NCBI GenBank assembly: GCA_016125285.1
Contig: WGMA01000027.1
Location: forward strand, 1-64,000
Length of the DNA: 64,000 nt
Source: Phycisphaera sp.
GTDB lineage: Bacteria > Planctomycetota > Phycisphaerae > Phycisphaerales > Zrk34
Reading direction: 5' to 3'
Shown here: piece after piece, positions 62,801-64,000 of the stretch
Numbering within the stretch: the stretch's first letter is position 1
Layout of the letters: each line of letters opens with the position of its first letter
Translations under genes and position numbers: made by a program
Notes under the pieces: model-generated
Databases searched by the model: none
Told to the model about the DNA's origin: nothing
The model's input: the letters and a program-made list of their open reading frames with translations, nothing else

Positions 62801-64000
62801 ATCCGCGACTTCTGGGCGAACCTGCACTTCAACGACGTGATGACGCTCGCGGGCGGCCCCGACGGCGAGCTGTACGTGATCACCGGCGACCTCGACGGCG
62901 TGGGCACGGCCTACAGCCGCAACGACGGCGCCTCGCTCGCCCGCCTCGACATCAACGGCAGCACCGTCACGATGGTGACGCCGGACGCCGCCGCGCCGTT
63001 CCTCCGCGGTGCGATCATCGACGGCGACCCGGTCACGACCGGCATCCAGCCGATCACCGACGCCTTCGTCGGCATGGCGATCGACAGCGACAACAACCTC
63101 TTCGCGGTTCAGCGCACCGAGCTCGACGCCGACGGCATGGTCAACGACGACGTGCTGCTGACGCTGGACATGCAGATCAACGGTGACGACGGCGTCAACG
63201 CACGCGTCGCCGGCCTCGGCAACGGCCTGCTGACCGACTCGTCGGCCAATCAGCTGAACGTCAGCGGCATCGGCTTCGACGAGCACGACAACCTGCTCGT
63301 GCACGACCTGAACAGCAACAGCATCCTCGCGCTGTCGGCCCTCGATCCGGTCGCCCCGATCGCGATCGTCACCGGCCCCGAGAACGACGCCCTGACGCAG
63401 GGCACGGCGGGCAACTCGATGTCGATCCCGCCGTTCGACTTCCTCACCGAGACCGACACGATGCTGACCGTCGGTAACACCGTGACGACCACGTCGACCA
63501 TCGGTAACCACGGCACGACGGGCGGCGACCAGGACGTGTTCCGCGTCGACGCGCTGGCCGGCCAGGTCATCACGATCGACGCCGCGGCGTTCAACAGCAA
63601 CCTCGACACGCTCGTGGCGATCTACGACAACGAGGGCAACCGCCTGGCCTACGACGACAACAGCGGCGTCGGCTCCGGCTCGTTCCTGCAGTACGTCGCC
63701 CCGGCCGACGGCGATTACTACGTCGTCGTGTCCGGCTACGCGTTCGCCACGCCGGTCCCGCCGGCCACGTTCAGCGCCACCACGGCCGGCTCCACCGGCA
63801 CCTACAACCTGAGCATCGGGCTGACGGCCGGCTCGGCCCTCGACCCGGGCCAGTTCGAGCACGTGACCGTGCCCGGCGCCGTGAACCCCGGCCTGCAGGC
63901 GTTCGCGGTGGGCCGCACCGGCGACCGCTTCAACACCTACAGCTACGACCTGGTGCTCCCCGGTGACACCACCGGCGCCCTGTTCGTGAGCCCCGGCGTC
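32828..64000 (+). CDS. giant LEPR-XLL surface protein, 3'-truncated by the window (at least 10,391 codons)
   Basis: ATG 32828 with TAGGGAGG 9 bases upstream. The same frame is coding at every point checked and is open at the final base, where it reads GDTTGALFVSPGV. The N-terminus has 30 highly basic residues, then LEALEPRILLT, the LEPR-XLL motif also found on the RHS giant. Approximate residues: propeller-like repeats (100-1900 and elsewhere); flagellin-hook-IN-like modules (first 1939, last 9865); PPC-like domains (4008-4121, 4255-4395, 7378-7481, 10201-10335); matrixin domain (5889-6070) with HELGHALGMLHS; tandem repeats of 153-175 residues (about 6140-6970); beta-helix-like block (7490-9345). 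Gly/Asp/Thr-rich, almost no Cys, no transmembrane segment seen. Probably secreted or surface-attached, about 1 MDa or more; function unknown. Likely under the divergent bEBP. GC is about 70% in a sampled line (42 of 60 at 53641-53700). Confidence 0.92.
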   Translation, partial: MRQRRKRRSRSEIRAIRRRQRERQRVQRRLELEALEPRILLTTLIGGDVFEYIGADGSTIRVAVTGDTIAELTASDIDDNNELLLGAMPGEFIASDIGRTGAEILGGRGGADGVELIGTTPIIDPNGISIFPGGQTGGAINITALAAQDITDGGNTYGFNTGTVTVGQQQRSVIQLVLFDAPDTSDPLDPFANPAVSGTAQVQALLHQATLDEDRPAALNDPLDPFFFGLGNVQAYAVDPTSGLGYAINVTGGTSDLYQINQTDGTSTLLGSITNVDTGNTITNVQAAAINSQGELYILVQDYDGVAGADASGDGTNTDVALVHVSLATATFSNLDAQSVLINGTETGALYTAMAFQNDGTIYAIGRIQQLDMNGNVTGTTDQLHRIFVGFGNAVAAQNVGNVTVGGQGGMGGTPATVTGLAFARDISDNQILVGVDQSQQGGARLISINTNNGQSTALSTVGSIAGVNGLSSYAETPGDRPLLFSSDGFDVIRGSAVVLPIANTGVTNVSQIGGADFRPITGDANDGLLYFSATHTAGQNVGVDSLFTIDVTGANRSAIQNSMQLKGQIEQTASDITTLLFDEFSTVDFLTGQTVQDVQLVAFRNGQGQNNAGQVGQVDEDFGGFFSITDVTRNGAAVADVTGLTLFDDDTSTLTEFWCGIDNTANSLIRIRRTTGTVYDLGPLPDPDDVNAPIRGSDLVSLTYNPVLFNPFTGEQGVLLATDRTTDELVYVDHRARFPQADVFSIYISQGSSDSSVAIGIVPAFDPQNPGVARPMQPFTGSAGTFRVFPAQGGNLITVQAPANTGGVLVGTRTEDIFPNVNNEDLIPIIAGNAMNFINEANLDTRPRGFDDLLLDPNNTVSAGATVTESLLDFFSKDPQLANRLLGFNLDNIQAIAISQTGEIVIVDADGVDPLGNQIGGNEIATVDRTTGNANAPVTIIDAVTGDPIGGIQGLAFGDPDFDGIETLFGILQSYNFAPQISIGDLGGDYDVVALAVSADGQTLYAIQRNTNSTDADPNDDFYQLLQVDLDPLTHEVTNVQFLGNIVDEFGNRVVDLDALDLTSTGQLIVAGFNPDAPIPNASVGGLPTNIVAMEFDNVGNLYALEDVDPTAGVDLRLIQIDPARPSNAVELISREDFTVDTLAGYSSDGFTFFGIDNLNDRLLSALDSFVGSEVPFDRDLGVDLDFIAMTVVAGEGYGVVDNGVDGFDLYKIEGGFDGLETGVSGVTLIGTISDQFTPLQIKDIATNPLTGQLVVIGTEQLGDPQSVYTVSTTTGNATLVSQLKLGANPITEPIKALMFDANGTSIFAIRSVGGEDQLLVITPQTGVTNARGLVRVSSATPTDIQSLTIGAGGQIYAINNDTTNPGDLRLIAINAISPATSIDVDDLNDDLAGLTSDQGILYSIFNGTGNNRLYKSLDAANPVPLDNGLDHLTDGSPISPNFVSLTVTSAGEGYAVADNGAGGYDLYRVVGGDDGLYSGIDGVEFIGTISDGTSNLLSIHAIESDPFSFGTTTLNVIASTTVGGPMALYQIDPDAGADGAFVGFVTVDGAAVTDQFTALSYDATGELYAIRRNLGADGLVGGTGSDTDYDQLIRLEADPFTLTVNGTLAGRVGAGFQIQTITGLAVDPNSISAVTGIETDLYGINSNGATFDWVHFVRDENTGELVDFQIVAEIMDVGGNLILDMKALDVNPLTNQFFTIGLSADQLIPDTEVGGNGDLFSDDVGFGDFNVRALAVTADGNAFFIHANAHNVADPNDDTLDLYQILRSPTTGEVTSVLALGPIQDAFGNNITEINAIDADAAGNIFGVGFNVDAPVPDANVGGDLRADLDVVGLTINAAGDVGYLIHNNVGDPNDPSDDSQQLFRIDRGADGAITDFTFIGDLLQIVKHGDAATLTIVDNTGSVALGLLISGVDGGLNDTDGDNGVFRGGVITTPTSPIIGTTLLSSLGVTTTGASIDITDTQGITFTVSLNGLSTVQQLIDAVANAATANGSQVALQIKADRSGFDIVDADFQRITDVAAFDQTSLDELYVIGLNTDAPIPVRTVGGSLGADYEDVTDPTSTSAIVGLAVASDDDIFTLRFNGAAFELYTVARDAATGVVDRFQLIDEITANGNVLLGLAALEADPTDPNTLYVVATDQDSLLPQISLGDIGDNFDVVALAITPQLDANGVQRMFAIVANGTTYDMYEVTRDPVTNEVTDFFQIGGAGNFISVDLFDSDVLNTAVPVLGMLALDADPTVSIADFMRLLTIGQSADQFVPTDTTGFLGNSFDVHGITVRNDGVPFFVQHDDGGDGSYVAGNDTNILYEVIRDPATNDVIDIVNHGTIAEYDDVDQDPNAVFEVIQPVQRIFTIESDTAGNLNTIGIDTGRPVEPTIAVAGNLGDVFNPVAIVATEAVTERYNNPYLPFSSTVTDIEDEDFLFAVVPNGQAFDLYHVRQEDFRTPLPTELVPVDAASFASLGGNMDFQNPVALAGDAGNLTIYVIDDNGGTLEFYKIRRDAITGEVLDSTLMGPLMAGGMPITNVQSAEVSQDGTLYIVGNATDGANMQLFSINAQQPIGVANIATVIGTLSLTDDGAGSFTDAIRSMTFAVDPASVNAQGQSVTKLFGIRDDGAGGQSLVTIEICNFDPGSDNQVLVTEVRTDLAGVRQTIGNLDANEFGSTSPVLNIIALETNRDGDLIAIDDQGPGLRRYIRVDAVFPDLHSEVANDNTTRVTRIDGGLNTVAGADLTITDTAGVDLDVDLSGVQTILDVIVRIREASRAAGLNITADLNAAGTGLNITDTVDAGLPLTISNGVPGSSAATKLGIAGQDGINDPALDATFEGRNVIPLPERSLDDNLVGLTANAGGTFFVSLYNNAPGTQDVLMINTDPEGVTGFDRLGRFQDTNGDPIYFINDIAAVLDGNRATFLQYAMERMQQAYVVGSADPTSGAAMSLYLIDLDGSVTGTPGQAISEYNLTLNGAVVDTEIQALAYYENLGNIITPPLYNETGVAPELIGDVDRLVAVMNVDGGPDRLIHISIADFDNVTDAVADYDPNGPNFNPIPAGYVFDIAPLDFEITAFSTRPDDLPFLAYPFAGRDLMGLTGNPGDADRQIIQLDPNTGLNDQFTVVDVIDPYLRGLTYGDSSFAERIQPWSFRGDVTLAEADELWTWYYSTEYYTLDDQTLAINGFGNVAEATPIANLLLNGKQIRLEQSLAHFTALDIEPDGTIYGVMRLDTTGDEIVDQFDKDFFVRFNLAEEYDVDGHGVNFGVDVTILGELRFDTRLTDDTPLTLLNLGNGVRLDAGIGVDFQITRSDGSTVDIDLLGTEATLGDVLDTVNGILNPLNMALRVNPRGNALNLIDGLGTGIQSLTVTAMNGSFAAFDLGLANASGVGVDGSFDDTDDAVLEGRDIRAIGVPTQIIDIDRTRTGELLALDMGGAVDYRNHLLAINRDLPSQSQNLVDETLLLQLDREATISFTDRPGGRNNDGRGGNLTGSFNPLNGDTITITDNSGNSVIFEFDNDGLVKAGHVAVDINSMGPIRPLNDLHDGAGVRSFAGADFSITDTLGNTFTVDIDDINADGSFVAASTAGDIVTAINNWAAAAMSAVTAFINPANDGFNIVDRNGGLVGPLTIAETVGTTAADLGILGVDGAAANDTVRETLFEGAPVFVPDPVATMANFVAAINANAVLAGGVLEVVATDVTNANTSQAADAPTTAVPRVRVTSSNMVDGQFRQVEVTTTSSIVAISDSKDLRGFASDPVGQFLTVRANGDAATLGIVPTAERSLGNINGDLDLLDLAVRSDVDGTGFRRIFGINAVASDDLFPSVNNDRSLVEIIRGSAGSIDLDSINSGRGVADVDGPDFRITATDGTNYDIDVDPVGTAYFSVGAVAGLDLNPVAVSFDNDGNLFAVSQNLVSGGYDLYQLGLDNFGQHVNGATYLGPIGDAQLLDQILAVETNANTGELVVISTKAFAEIVKVAGNDSISQAQDLDAFDWSLEASPNIGDAGGADTSTTVPHITVHGYGDSTFDYYRFTVANAGDTGYFDIDFGDSTDTELFLYDSMGNLLNSNDDAGLLAGAGGSTSGFDSFLEHTFAAAGEYFIAVGRFDSFDTGPGDTPVGGSTLAAGETYVLQVSVENHASAAAPAPQQEAFVVDPATGAAKSVGILRDAAGAVITDPFVGLAFDEVSNQFYGVRRTGGAFDELMALGNISAQGYTFESEANNSLNDPPAFLQATFGIAPASQVQDIDVGYWSTDFNTDIGGAVEIDASGFNNLSTKLPHTSIKGNGDGTYDFYAFTVPAANTRAIFDIDSSNDDTAILIYDSTGTLLFSNDNSNSLDGAGGSDGYGAGGFRTMFPNTTNDSFVDGVFAAAGRYYVVVGSSPANDTLIGGDQPASTGGVQQGDHYVLNVAIDGHDQGTVRVASQGAVQVSGVGTNLDGIDFDFRGRLFGYDGTAGTRVEINTTDATLSTNFATGDPTGLTGLTSDIGGHHFLSIDPAIDNELFAFNVTQTVQDVLNIINAATGGAVIASLNTDGTAIVLTDTVGGMGTLGVSTLNGSTAAYDLGIAGTDLNNDDVLIGSAVIPRGALATQEVFTIRVNNQVEMAFNGDLQEIVNIDAIENSQADLIYGVGLNLDAPIPSGRDAELATVQLVFGTTEGITTTPYGDFVYVINTAGQLYYSDRAPDSDIITSPIPPATGLLTTFAVPGGSDLTGVNALEYDRNEPDDDQTANPLGPPITDDEILAIGTRPLINTDARRDLLLKDDVAQQLVFINPYTGATTNVQPMYDGMGVAVGLLADYNSGLGVALGSFDITDTDGMTFTVDLTDIDGAATVATTTQDVIDAVAYYAGLAGTAVTASVNFHADGLDIIDANGGGGVLTVTETGSGTAQDLGLVPVDAVAMQDAGGNPISMDGMTPNDVVQDRTLHGEMVYTPGSIVLYDDNLSQFVQINDATRLIALNNGTDVLTTNTDAPDGTADANDLILRQADGTVVYIDLSGLQTLGEVRNAIQSAGTFIVRLPGDPGMAGIPNNNMNAIMIVDTSTPDIVDTTPLSVLNNGAGVGGNLGTLTITVRDNTMGPFVVNLTALDDNDAVDVDTVGDVINAIATQTGGAVTLSVMGNVFTLTDTTTPMGGGMFTVTGSNNNFAAGLFTAANPMISAGGGTAGAINGATITLPPFSVLGGDSAPDLGFMVPTDDNGAGDNSALDQVIKGGMLNPVFIFDTPFTSIAIDYGDDAFGSWDDVLYGVRRDPGGTIQAGSDDGLLTAPPTPHDSLYIINPGTGASTLLGAISYTNALTGTAQLSELIGMDFNRDGALQGITIDQGNEARVLIEIDTALPDMLFGTNTDRAPVDYGMFSVDGPNAFTPGTTFQASHPQQRNISTSLDGYTIAFDDITNVGGLAFSGATNEIWVSGEELFTIGDGIITNATPLSTIVDLAATFNIFDDEFSVTLTDGVTTFNFDIDPLALPNNTIQGLKDLIDATTNGAVSLKIGADGRSLILTQKPNIGVPFNQPLVVNNITPALDTVGALGWSTGDLNHDLNTSTTIIAGVKVHLTTGGLASVIDALTTTVNDKANTAILGETGSGASQMIPNSDFGGAINGIAMDEDGQLFIYYADGGSLLQLNGTAGTGFTGTNMAAVTTLLPEFHGIDFLADGTLIGLTPSLSDFTDVTGDLQLVEIPIGGVGIVPRSLGNVDDNAFGLSVDSAGRVYTIYDLNGTQGRGFRMEFSPDHQTQIWVGLPDELLISSSEQGLFQFDEDAMNPGDPDGSVTLLGNLKDRGEQIQQPVLDIFPALAFDQNGVLFAIQRDITLDGTTLRSVDRLVTVTDEPFGSPTVGEFYRVDASGSAGSVLINGMSGAGPFTQPFSENPVDPGAGSQSSLVQSLMGTAVYDDVEDFMTTAGWFQATPGEAITLTYSFSNLLDGTLVGITPSEARQAIEEAFALWSSFVPITFVEVTDSGPTPDDADTPYNYVPGMPVLRVGHHFIDGDGAGVLAHAFTPDPGQTVTDGLAGDLHFDNGQTWDVDLFLETAVHELGHALGMLHSMTISPRVNNPGPAGLPIMAPVLNGYYSGFGSAFLFQDDVDGIVSIYGGGSGTVIPRGTGGGNLIPTDGPLAIYAMDFSRDGRLIALAYDPASPIEPFQMVINLDNPSDSGRLTDPGSALGLRGLASDNEGRFYSINTNASPFNDELLVSPNDLALYSVDATTGDATQIGPLTRAGVSVTDANEVNGLAMSEDGTVLYVVLRTDSDNDAVLDRDILLAVDPTTGAGVNRGAIQVFGDDVHVTSIEFTRFGDLLGIDTSQGAGNHRILHIDLLDATDTTVRPFDADGDGLLDSVADGLRGLGADSHGRFFSINVTPVLDELWSAPTDVYEVNPDSAAIDTLVQIVTASGALVTDTFSALAFRPNDQLVAVRDRQAGQAAVSISRITGVLSTFGAILENGNQVQIESADFNARGALLAVDSSQGGRRIIAIDLTHPDMSEARTVAGAYSDSLHGLASDARGRFYSVNDLLSPDELWVSSDQLFQLTPQDKNGNGFNDDVLATVVGTLTQDVDGQSVAVTDTINALAFAESGLIYAVRENTAGTTRTLVEIDPTTSVLTDLGEIQIGGMGTDLNVIAMDFTNGGALIGIDDPGAGQRRLVTINIPDPTDSRQLTAPGSVSDELVGLGTDSEGRFLSIDDVPTLPDVNDLLLISSNIQQLFTIDQNTGLATSAGLLTDGSSNITDGFTALAFGQNSGVANVNDTLYGIRQTADGQELVTIATDGSGLVTFVADLLDEQTGQPVDIESIEFTIVGDMVGYDNSQPTGRRMVVINLDPTQLPVGTVSARSTDGAVDARGVLGGLAATADGRFLSVNQFGGSDNQLWISANELFSLSAVDATATSISVLSLAGVGFTQTVKGLAVQPEDAGLTIVFDGDPDLTNLVDTLGSVNIGSGEITVIGAIEVDGVGTDLAGIDYNSKGRLQGLDYSLGDGQGRTVGINLTDPSNSVQLTLPGSIDDDLRGYSIDGADFAYAVLNIIGGFDQVLISPGEVATLGTLDTDTGLFSPRNFLAFGQITDISAMAFTPNQRMFVIGTRVGSTVEELIELNPLNGQIIRIVGVVDAEIGSIAFDRQGNLFGHDVYNGRLVDINYQFADANGNVIIGANVATPQGSMRPTVGAFAFDSPLSGDPNIPEGGRFLAVDNATGALPLGIREATAVESSVLMTLLGTESDSSVGQQLENFYVAGTLLGQVNFAGSVGEAYVGALWTGDASGIADNSGVTNPDNFYIAGDIRDLILGSTPGGIASGTVDAPTYLTGLDIQVNGRIGQIMSIDDFFGQVDVVNASVLEVLSAQSLVQLEVEERPQTNVDPGDFFQGAITGTPRLQSATYYNDSYDTPQYLGTLRSGSPGTNPLVFVQGILEDDTVALDTVDYYALALTAGQTVTVQLQTQIPGLIYVGVIDPDGRLIASDYDHTGLLANLPFQFTADRPGAYRFAVASSGDVNFNGAVDAGETIVGGDNPYNLVIQNAGDVSFGALNVANDIYAQGFDPFVRVRSGDFGVVYSGGTLANEVVAPFAFDLDLGSFRAIDAGLIGHDNYADGLTLRTQIGGIGLLRSRGDLASLDSIESAGDVQIIDNMNGDLYAVVSADGGIGIIRAAEFEGDLLDESGITPISQLTVNADNIGSDGIIDLIDVAGDAFAPQITTGFGGNVRFIRIGGDFTNHPNFGGGAAVSENYALTTAGYVFRDDSGARYSIQTMEDVDTDGDGIIDPQVVTIRSLAITGSGGRVLVDISTPTSLRIVQNALGIGGPAEIGAIMVTATGTAVTDDTTGATQAILDANGVVRDVDILSGLSYDSTVGENVSIVIEHPNGGYDPNGGVFDVFDIEGGDFLRIQNRTGGEMVNINVDSVAELFSHGTIGLSGLTSVGTALIATPGLGPIANADVFPFNQQTTGVNINGSVLEVRALKGVGNLHIGGSVGTIHTNYDRVDDPFFIEGVAGPIVVDGNLGFLNIGEGIMPSGSGNMARAGVFVTGSIGTITNSNQAAGSDIRGDIAFGASLNKLELYNSSIIFADVLQTTDFADTAEWGGTIVFQPDFDTVNRPIPELGSVTIYGNGGIIGSNFAATDIGNVTVQNGFGIVQSIFQTEANGTVGNFTVGGLGLRQVTIGGGATVGSIYATGRGNVLDIVDYSDSVRFSEIATFDPYFGTLVSPATDLHEALGTSPVVSSFDGVTNAGIIDDLTALGSLSLTSVTGYRITSSTGLGNTLNFGDSIRDIRTIDSVDHLTVTTGELRSFRPGSDVFATSLNVAGRLSAVLINGDFAGDSSINVLGPNGLLGKVLVRGDMEGFINVKGSVGAVQIYGDLFGSINVDGTGVRGRALSSLRLGGSLGEGGIFVIGDVGAIDVAGNLGDENDANIENQLVIYGNIGTLRVGSGRDIELEGAVLGLDVIVLGDLGRLDVNGRIAGDLTVTGNVGSISVIADTETGLAAAPAPSMTIGDLVLGDQTDFDVRALAVAGSTGTFAINYNSTSGEYELIQIGRLPNGDVDAAASYTVVGSVFNGANPVMDIMAMDAGLNMMGQTVLYMVGTVLGGPATLFSVDPDTGAATAVGGALALPNASSTIRALAYDDRGTATVADDVIYGVAHDPVTGAVPTDRLVRITLGGFSTTVGTILADGIDTDIIGMDFITRTNGRTVERVLVGIHDDATLLNDAQMIVINTQVPFVSTALTEPGSVSENLRGYSTDSESVGYSVNDGDVIGQNQLWSSNHSVLQGRVSIGGDLRSASFRGGHLDAAVIAGGNIGVVSITDGDMAPGSEITSALGNVGSVRISGGDIHGFIRAPHGSIGSVQVSGSDLTGGIAAKTGGSVRLDGDMLDGSYINFEQSVTSVDIGGSVMNGASIDAGSASIVRVGDDFLGTLDLGYSLRGTQLTVGDNFAGWATINSNTRVQVGGSFGSDDDGYASGTTLRIGRNLDALRVGEDVSGTITVNRAGGTFDAGTVGVAAAGEDENTVITFGMDVRSFRSIGSVMSTLVQVGLDAGQDLIFNSDDTEIQRLAVLTQFSAGAVSDSLIMSGGTMSRVSTTGTVTDSAFVAGGVVDPIAVSRLISDDLDLDSAGDRADVLGGDLTSGLPGFALFHGNIDAASIGGAGLVDSDLVAGVSPGADGIFGNGDDTLLNSMTGGQSTIGSVIASVDGGSSVLADAGILRDSTTGAGVVNGSVTYTIAELVGGNSLENGGVPNFTLTNGQTVTIPLATETITVSFRGPLGSMLEIYDDGLGGDDMIDTMVVSGGNRGISVTVTTTDNNPNSTPAINRLLTADDTTIDSLVLSGVDLGTDGTTAVDLWIDGAMRTFSVNDMSADTAWRGQIGGSVAIMDMVTQGSGTFYIGGDVARLSMRASTGISLLQTLGSVPVDPLLMDQLSASVTGLATDSSGLDYVFDDRLGLVKIDDVAGADAVPGGLEPMIDSVNAVFEQFGMDRLSIDGLDFDGLNNLLAVSRMFSVVPAAQVGSLGNVGVNLTSLAVVDDGSGHDVVYAIENAGYFESGELGTFNHIVGMTTTPTGNVLVVDENVGGTFDIHLVTLDNEGHVQSVTPFSTDLSYNGNALASVDAIERHPVTGTLLLIGTEAGGTGEQELFSIDPITGDVETAVLLGHGTDTPFTGLAFRPGSSQVFAVRDIADNTILGSEVLLLGGTAPLSALNDGTGVIRGIGPDFAITDTNGVPILVDIPATVTTVQGAINAINNAATAAGSDLVAQINANGTGFELVDTNGGAGTLTVTTVVAGSAASFGLNVASVDGVITGNPVLQLTGAAKLSAINNGAGVANVNGTDIRITDSTGTTYNVDIAGASTLNDVLAIINGVNPGVLVAQISGFGSGSGLEIIDNSGGTGVLTITNGTNTNSSAATSLGIKTTSGERLVQLDVTSGALTDIDAIRVNRIGGPAPTNLVGIEFGPNGLLIGQNSDGDNSGRVEIDLFNPQLSQEYSRSGSESQFIHGLTATSDSQHMFAVLDTGTTDTLLTFNATADRLVRLDTTTGAVVPIGFIRDFWANLHFNDVMTLAGGPDGELYVITGDLDGVGTAYSRNDGASLARLDINGSTVTMVTPDAAAPFLRGAIIDGDPVTTGIQPITDAFVGMAIDSDNNLFAVQRTELDADGMVNDDVLLTLDMQINGDDGVNARVAGLGNGLLTDSSANQLNVSGIGFDEHDNLLVHDLNSNSILALSALDPVAPIAIVTGPENDALTQGTAGNSMSIPPFDFLTETDTMLTVGNTVTTTSTIGNHGTTGGDQDVFRVDALAGQVITIDAAAFNSNLDTLVAIYDNEGNRLAYDDNSGVGSGSFLQYVAPADGDYYVVVSGYAFATPVPPATFSATTAGSTGTYNLSIGLTAGSALDPGQFEHVTVPGAVNPGLQAFAVGRTGDRFNTYSYDLVLPGDTTGALFVSPGV
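44850..46010 (+). repeat. two PPC-like domains
   Basis: Two jelly-roll domains of the bacterial pre-peptidase C-terminal type: FDIDFGDSTDTELFLYDSMG with AAAGEYFIAVGRF, and FDIDSSNDDTAILIYDSTG with AAAGRYYVVVGSS. Further copies lie at about 54960-55270 and 63430-63830 (YDNEGNRLAYDDNSG, PADGDYYVVVSG). They are common in secreted proteins. Confidence 0.7.
50492..51035 (+). other. matrixin (M10-type) metalloprotease domain inside the giant protein
   Basis: In frame with the giant gene, residues about 5889-6070. It opens with ITLTYSF and a helix AIEEAFALWSSFVPITFVEV. Next come VLRVGHHFIDGDGAGVLAHA and DLHFDNGQTWD, as in the calcium/structural-zinc region. The catalytic motif is HELGHALGMLHS (H6010, E6011, H6014, H6020), with the Met-turn IMAPVL (M6039) and a closing FLFQDDVDGIVSIYG helix. 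All catalytic positions are intact. No separate start or propeptide cysteine switch was seen, so activity control is unclear. Confidence 0.85.
51240..53740 (+). repeat. five tandem long repeats after the matrixin domain
   Basis: The motif GRFxSxN recurs near 51278, 51803, 52262, 52771 and 53296, a spacing of 459-525 bases (153-175 residues). Each unit also carries a NDELxxS or DELWxS segment, a LAFxxxxxLxAVR strand and a LIGIDxSQGxG-like segment. The pattern suggests tandem propeller or beta-sandwich units produced by duplication. Confidence 0.65.
55300..60860 (+). repeat. beta-helix-like block of the giant protein
   Basis: Residues about 7490-9345 consist of short Gly-turn strands such as GSVGAVQIYGDLFGSINVDG, VRGDMEGFINVKG and GRIAGDLTVTGNVGSISV, spaced about 18-25 residues, typical of a right-handed parallel beta-helix. 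A propeller-like interlude lies at about 58160-58960. Confidence 0.55.

Noticed and set aside
46040-63862. Minus-strand open frame of about 5,940 codons
   Set aside because: Same reason: a codon-bias shadow of the giant plus-strand gene, which here carries matrixin, PPC and hook-IN-like domains.
1-64000. tRNA, rRNA and CRISPR arrays
   Set aside because: No cloverleaf-like, rRNA-like or regularly spaced direct repeat pattern was recognised by eye; a covariance-model scan would be the decisive test.

Overview
This window is high-GC DNA that reads as a planctomycete, most likely of the Phycisphaerae type. The main evidence is two very large genes whose products both carry an Arg-rich N-terminus followed by the planctomycete 'LEPR-XLL' sorting motif (LEPRVLMSA on the minus strand near 19.2 kb, LEPRILL on the plus strand near 32.9 kb). 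Other support is the PKD, delta-60, RHS and pre-peptidase-C (PPC) domain content, and a sigma-54 activator with an N-terminal helical-repeat region. No rRNA, tRNA or CRISPR array was seen.

Left part (1-2.2 kb): a 5'-truncated glycosyltransferase/sulfotransferase fusion and a convergent small sulfotransferase suggest the edge of a glycan-decorating cluster. 1.8-19.3 kb (minus strand): a 5,718-residue LEPR-XLL protein built from an SdrD-like B domain, twelve PKD-like repeats, delta-60 repeats, FN3-like modules, Asp-rich calcium-type loops, a long RHS/YD region, a pre-toxin segment and a C-terminal HEGKH zincin-like tip. A small, lower-GC gene overlaps its 3' end, in the position of an immunity gene. 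This is the layout of a polymorphic toxin-immunity pair on an adhesin-like stalk. A consensus-like sigma-70 promoter sits in front of it.

19.5-29.0 kb: an accessory segment. It starts with a four-repeat XRE-type DNA-binding protein and continues with seven short unrecognised genes, most with good Shine-Dalgarno sites and separated by strong GC hairpins, two of which share the same stem. A winged-helix protein, an excisionase-like HTH protein, a tyrosine recombinase and a PD-(D/E)xK plus P-loop (DUF2075-type) helicase-like protein follow. It looks like an integrated element with a possible defence cargo; its ends were not found.

29.4-64.0 kb: the most interesting locus. A sigma-54 activator (bEBP; AAA+ with an intact GAFTGA loop, helical-repeat N-terminus, winged-helix C-terminus) is divergent from a plus-strand gene that opens at 32828 and is still open at the last base of the window: at least 10,391 codons, a protein of about 1 MDa or more. 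Between them lie a sigma-54 promoter with exact -24/-12 spacing, a cluster of TTACG motifs upstream of it, a second sigma-70-like promoter, and a hairpin that overlaps the ribosome binding site of the giant gene. The giant protein contains beta-propeller-like repeats, at least eleven modules resembling the flagellin hook IN motif, four PPC-like domains, one complete-looking matrixin metalloprotease domain and a long beta-helix-like block. The very long minus-strand reading frames opposite it are codon-bias shadows, not genes.
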